NCBI GenBank assembly: GCA_024689165.1 | Contig: JAILDS010000153.1 | Coordinates: 1-16,593 of the forward strand | Direction of reading: 5' to 3' | Origin: Clostridia bacterium | Lineage (GTDB): Bacteria; Bacillota; Clostridia; Oscillospirales; Acutalibacteraceae | Length of the DNA stretch: 16,593 nucleotides | Shown here: in pieces, positions 16,064 through 16,593 of the stretch | Numbering within the stretch: position 1 is the first letter of the stretch | Layout: each line of letters starts with the position of its first letter | Program-made: the position numbers and the translations under genes | The notes under the pieces: generated by a model | Seen by the model: the letters and a program-made list of their open reading frames with translations, nothing else | Told to the model about the DNA's origin: nothing | The model's database searches: none

Positions 16064-16104
16064 TAATCCGCTTCTCTGAAAAAAACGTCAGAAAGAACAA
16101 CGGG

Positions 16105-16593
16105 TCAGAACCCGAGTTCTTCGCAGATCACGGGCTTGATGAAGCGTATCTCCGGGTGTCGTTTTTTTATCGTTTTTTCAAGCCGTTTCACGCTGACCGT
16201 TCTTGTGACCGGAGGGAAAGCGTTGTCAAAATGGTCCACGAGTATCGTTTTGGGCGTGTAGGTGTCGATGAAGTGCTTCGTCTTTTCGGGAACGAAAACG
16301 CTGCCGCCGTTTGCAAGGATGAACAGATCGACGTTTTTCGGATACTCGACTCCGGGATATTCCCGGAACGACCCGGTAAGAAAGATCCTTTTTCCGCCGC
16401 ATTCGATCTCATAAGCGACTATCTCGCCGTTTTCCGGCATTTTTCTGTTCATGTACGCCTGCCAGAAAAGACGCGGGAACATAACGACGCATTTCAGAAC
16501 GACGGAAAGGATATATATCGGGTCGAAAACGATGTGGCGGAAGCGCCAGACCCTGACACGAAATCCCCCGACGCGCAGCTCGTCCCCGGGCCT
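16105..16593 (-). CDS. Metallo-beta-lactamase-fold hydrolase, C-terminal part (5' end outside window)
   Basis: The minus-strand frame is open from the right edge to a TGA at 16105-16107 (162 codons). The ATG at 16482 is internal, since 37 upstream codons read on as PGDELRVGGFRVRVWRFRH and FDPIYILSVV. Pattern and order fit the second half of an MBL-fold protein of the UlaG-like broad group: GEIVAYEIECGGKRIFLTGS, YPKNVDLFILANGG, then VDHFDNAFPP with a probable last metal His. The usual TGD acidic ligand is TGS in this copy, so metal binding may be altered. The reaction and substrate cannot be inferred. It runs toward the esterase gene, which has its own promoter. No clear terminator hairpin was found between them, only a run of seven T on the minus strand at about 16080-16086. 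Confidence 0.68.
   Translation of the reverse strand, partial: RPGDELRVGGFRVRVWRFRHIVFDPIYILSVVLKCVVMFPRLFWQAYMNRKMPENGEIVAYEIECGGKRIFLTGSFREYPGVEYPKNVDLFILANGGSVFVPEKTKHFIDTYTPKTILVDHFDNAFPPVTRTVSVKRLEKTIKKRHPEIRFIKPVICEELGF

Noticed and set aside
14865..16079. Plus-strand open frame of 404 residues opposite the esterase
   Set aside because: Antisense shadow. It has no recognisable domain, and the esterase has a signal peptide, catalytic motifs, ribosome site and promoter on the minus strand.

Overview
The window reads as a gene-dense, GC-rich piece of a Bacillota chromosome, most likely class Clostridia and perhaps an uncultured gut lineage. This rests on the adjacent smc and ftsY genes, strong AGGAGG-type ribosome sites, near-consensus sigma-A-type promoters, a secreted sialate O-acetylesterase-like enzyme and a Clostridia-like MATE transporter. 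It is a judgement from protein style and gene order, not a database match. No rRNA, tRNA, CRISPR array, insertion sequence or phage gene was seen. No stretch above about 150 bases lacks a gene.

Layout. Bases 1-681 (+) hold the C-terminal half of a MATE-family transporter. It converges, 11 bases apart, on a tight minus-strand block transcribed leftward from a promoter at 8679-8706: a 729-residue polytopic membrane protein (GT-C glycosyltransferase-like), smc, ftsY and rdgB. The junctions in this block are abutting or overlapping. Upstream of it, also on the minus strand, is an EamA/DMT transporter with its own promoter. Its control region is shared back to back with a plus-strand operon (9800-13690): a TIM-barrel sugar isomerase/epimerase-like enzyme, an FHA-RodA/FtsW fusion and a short class B penicillin-binding protein, closed by a clean terminator at 13706-13732. 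Convergent to that is a secreted SGNH-type esterase with its own promoter (16035-16063). The 3' part of a metallo-beta-lactamase-fold gene runs off the right edge.

How the genes fit together. smc and ftsY serve chromosome organisation and co-translational membrane targeting, and rdgB cleans the nucleotide pool. The RodA-PBP pair is a glycan polymerase plus transpeptidase for peptidoglycan synthesis, probably modulated through the cytoplasmic FHA domain. The esterase probably deacetylates host or dietary glycans outside the cell.

The most unusual features are an FtsY carrying a roughly 230-residue acidic extension at its C-terminus that ends in a basic-aromatic motif like the N-terminus of E. 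coli FtsY, with sharply different codon usage; an FHA domain fused to RodA in which two phosphothreonine-contact residues are changed; and a 9-bp perfect inverted repeat bracketing the promoter of the smc block. I did not find a clearly new multi-gene system. The FHA-RodA/PBP operon headed by a sugar isomerase-like gene is the closest candidate.
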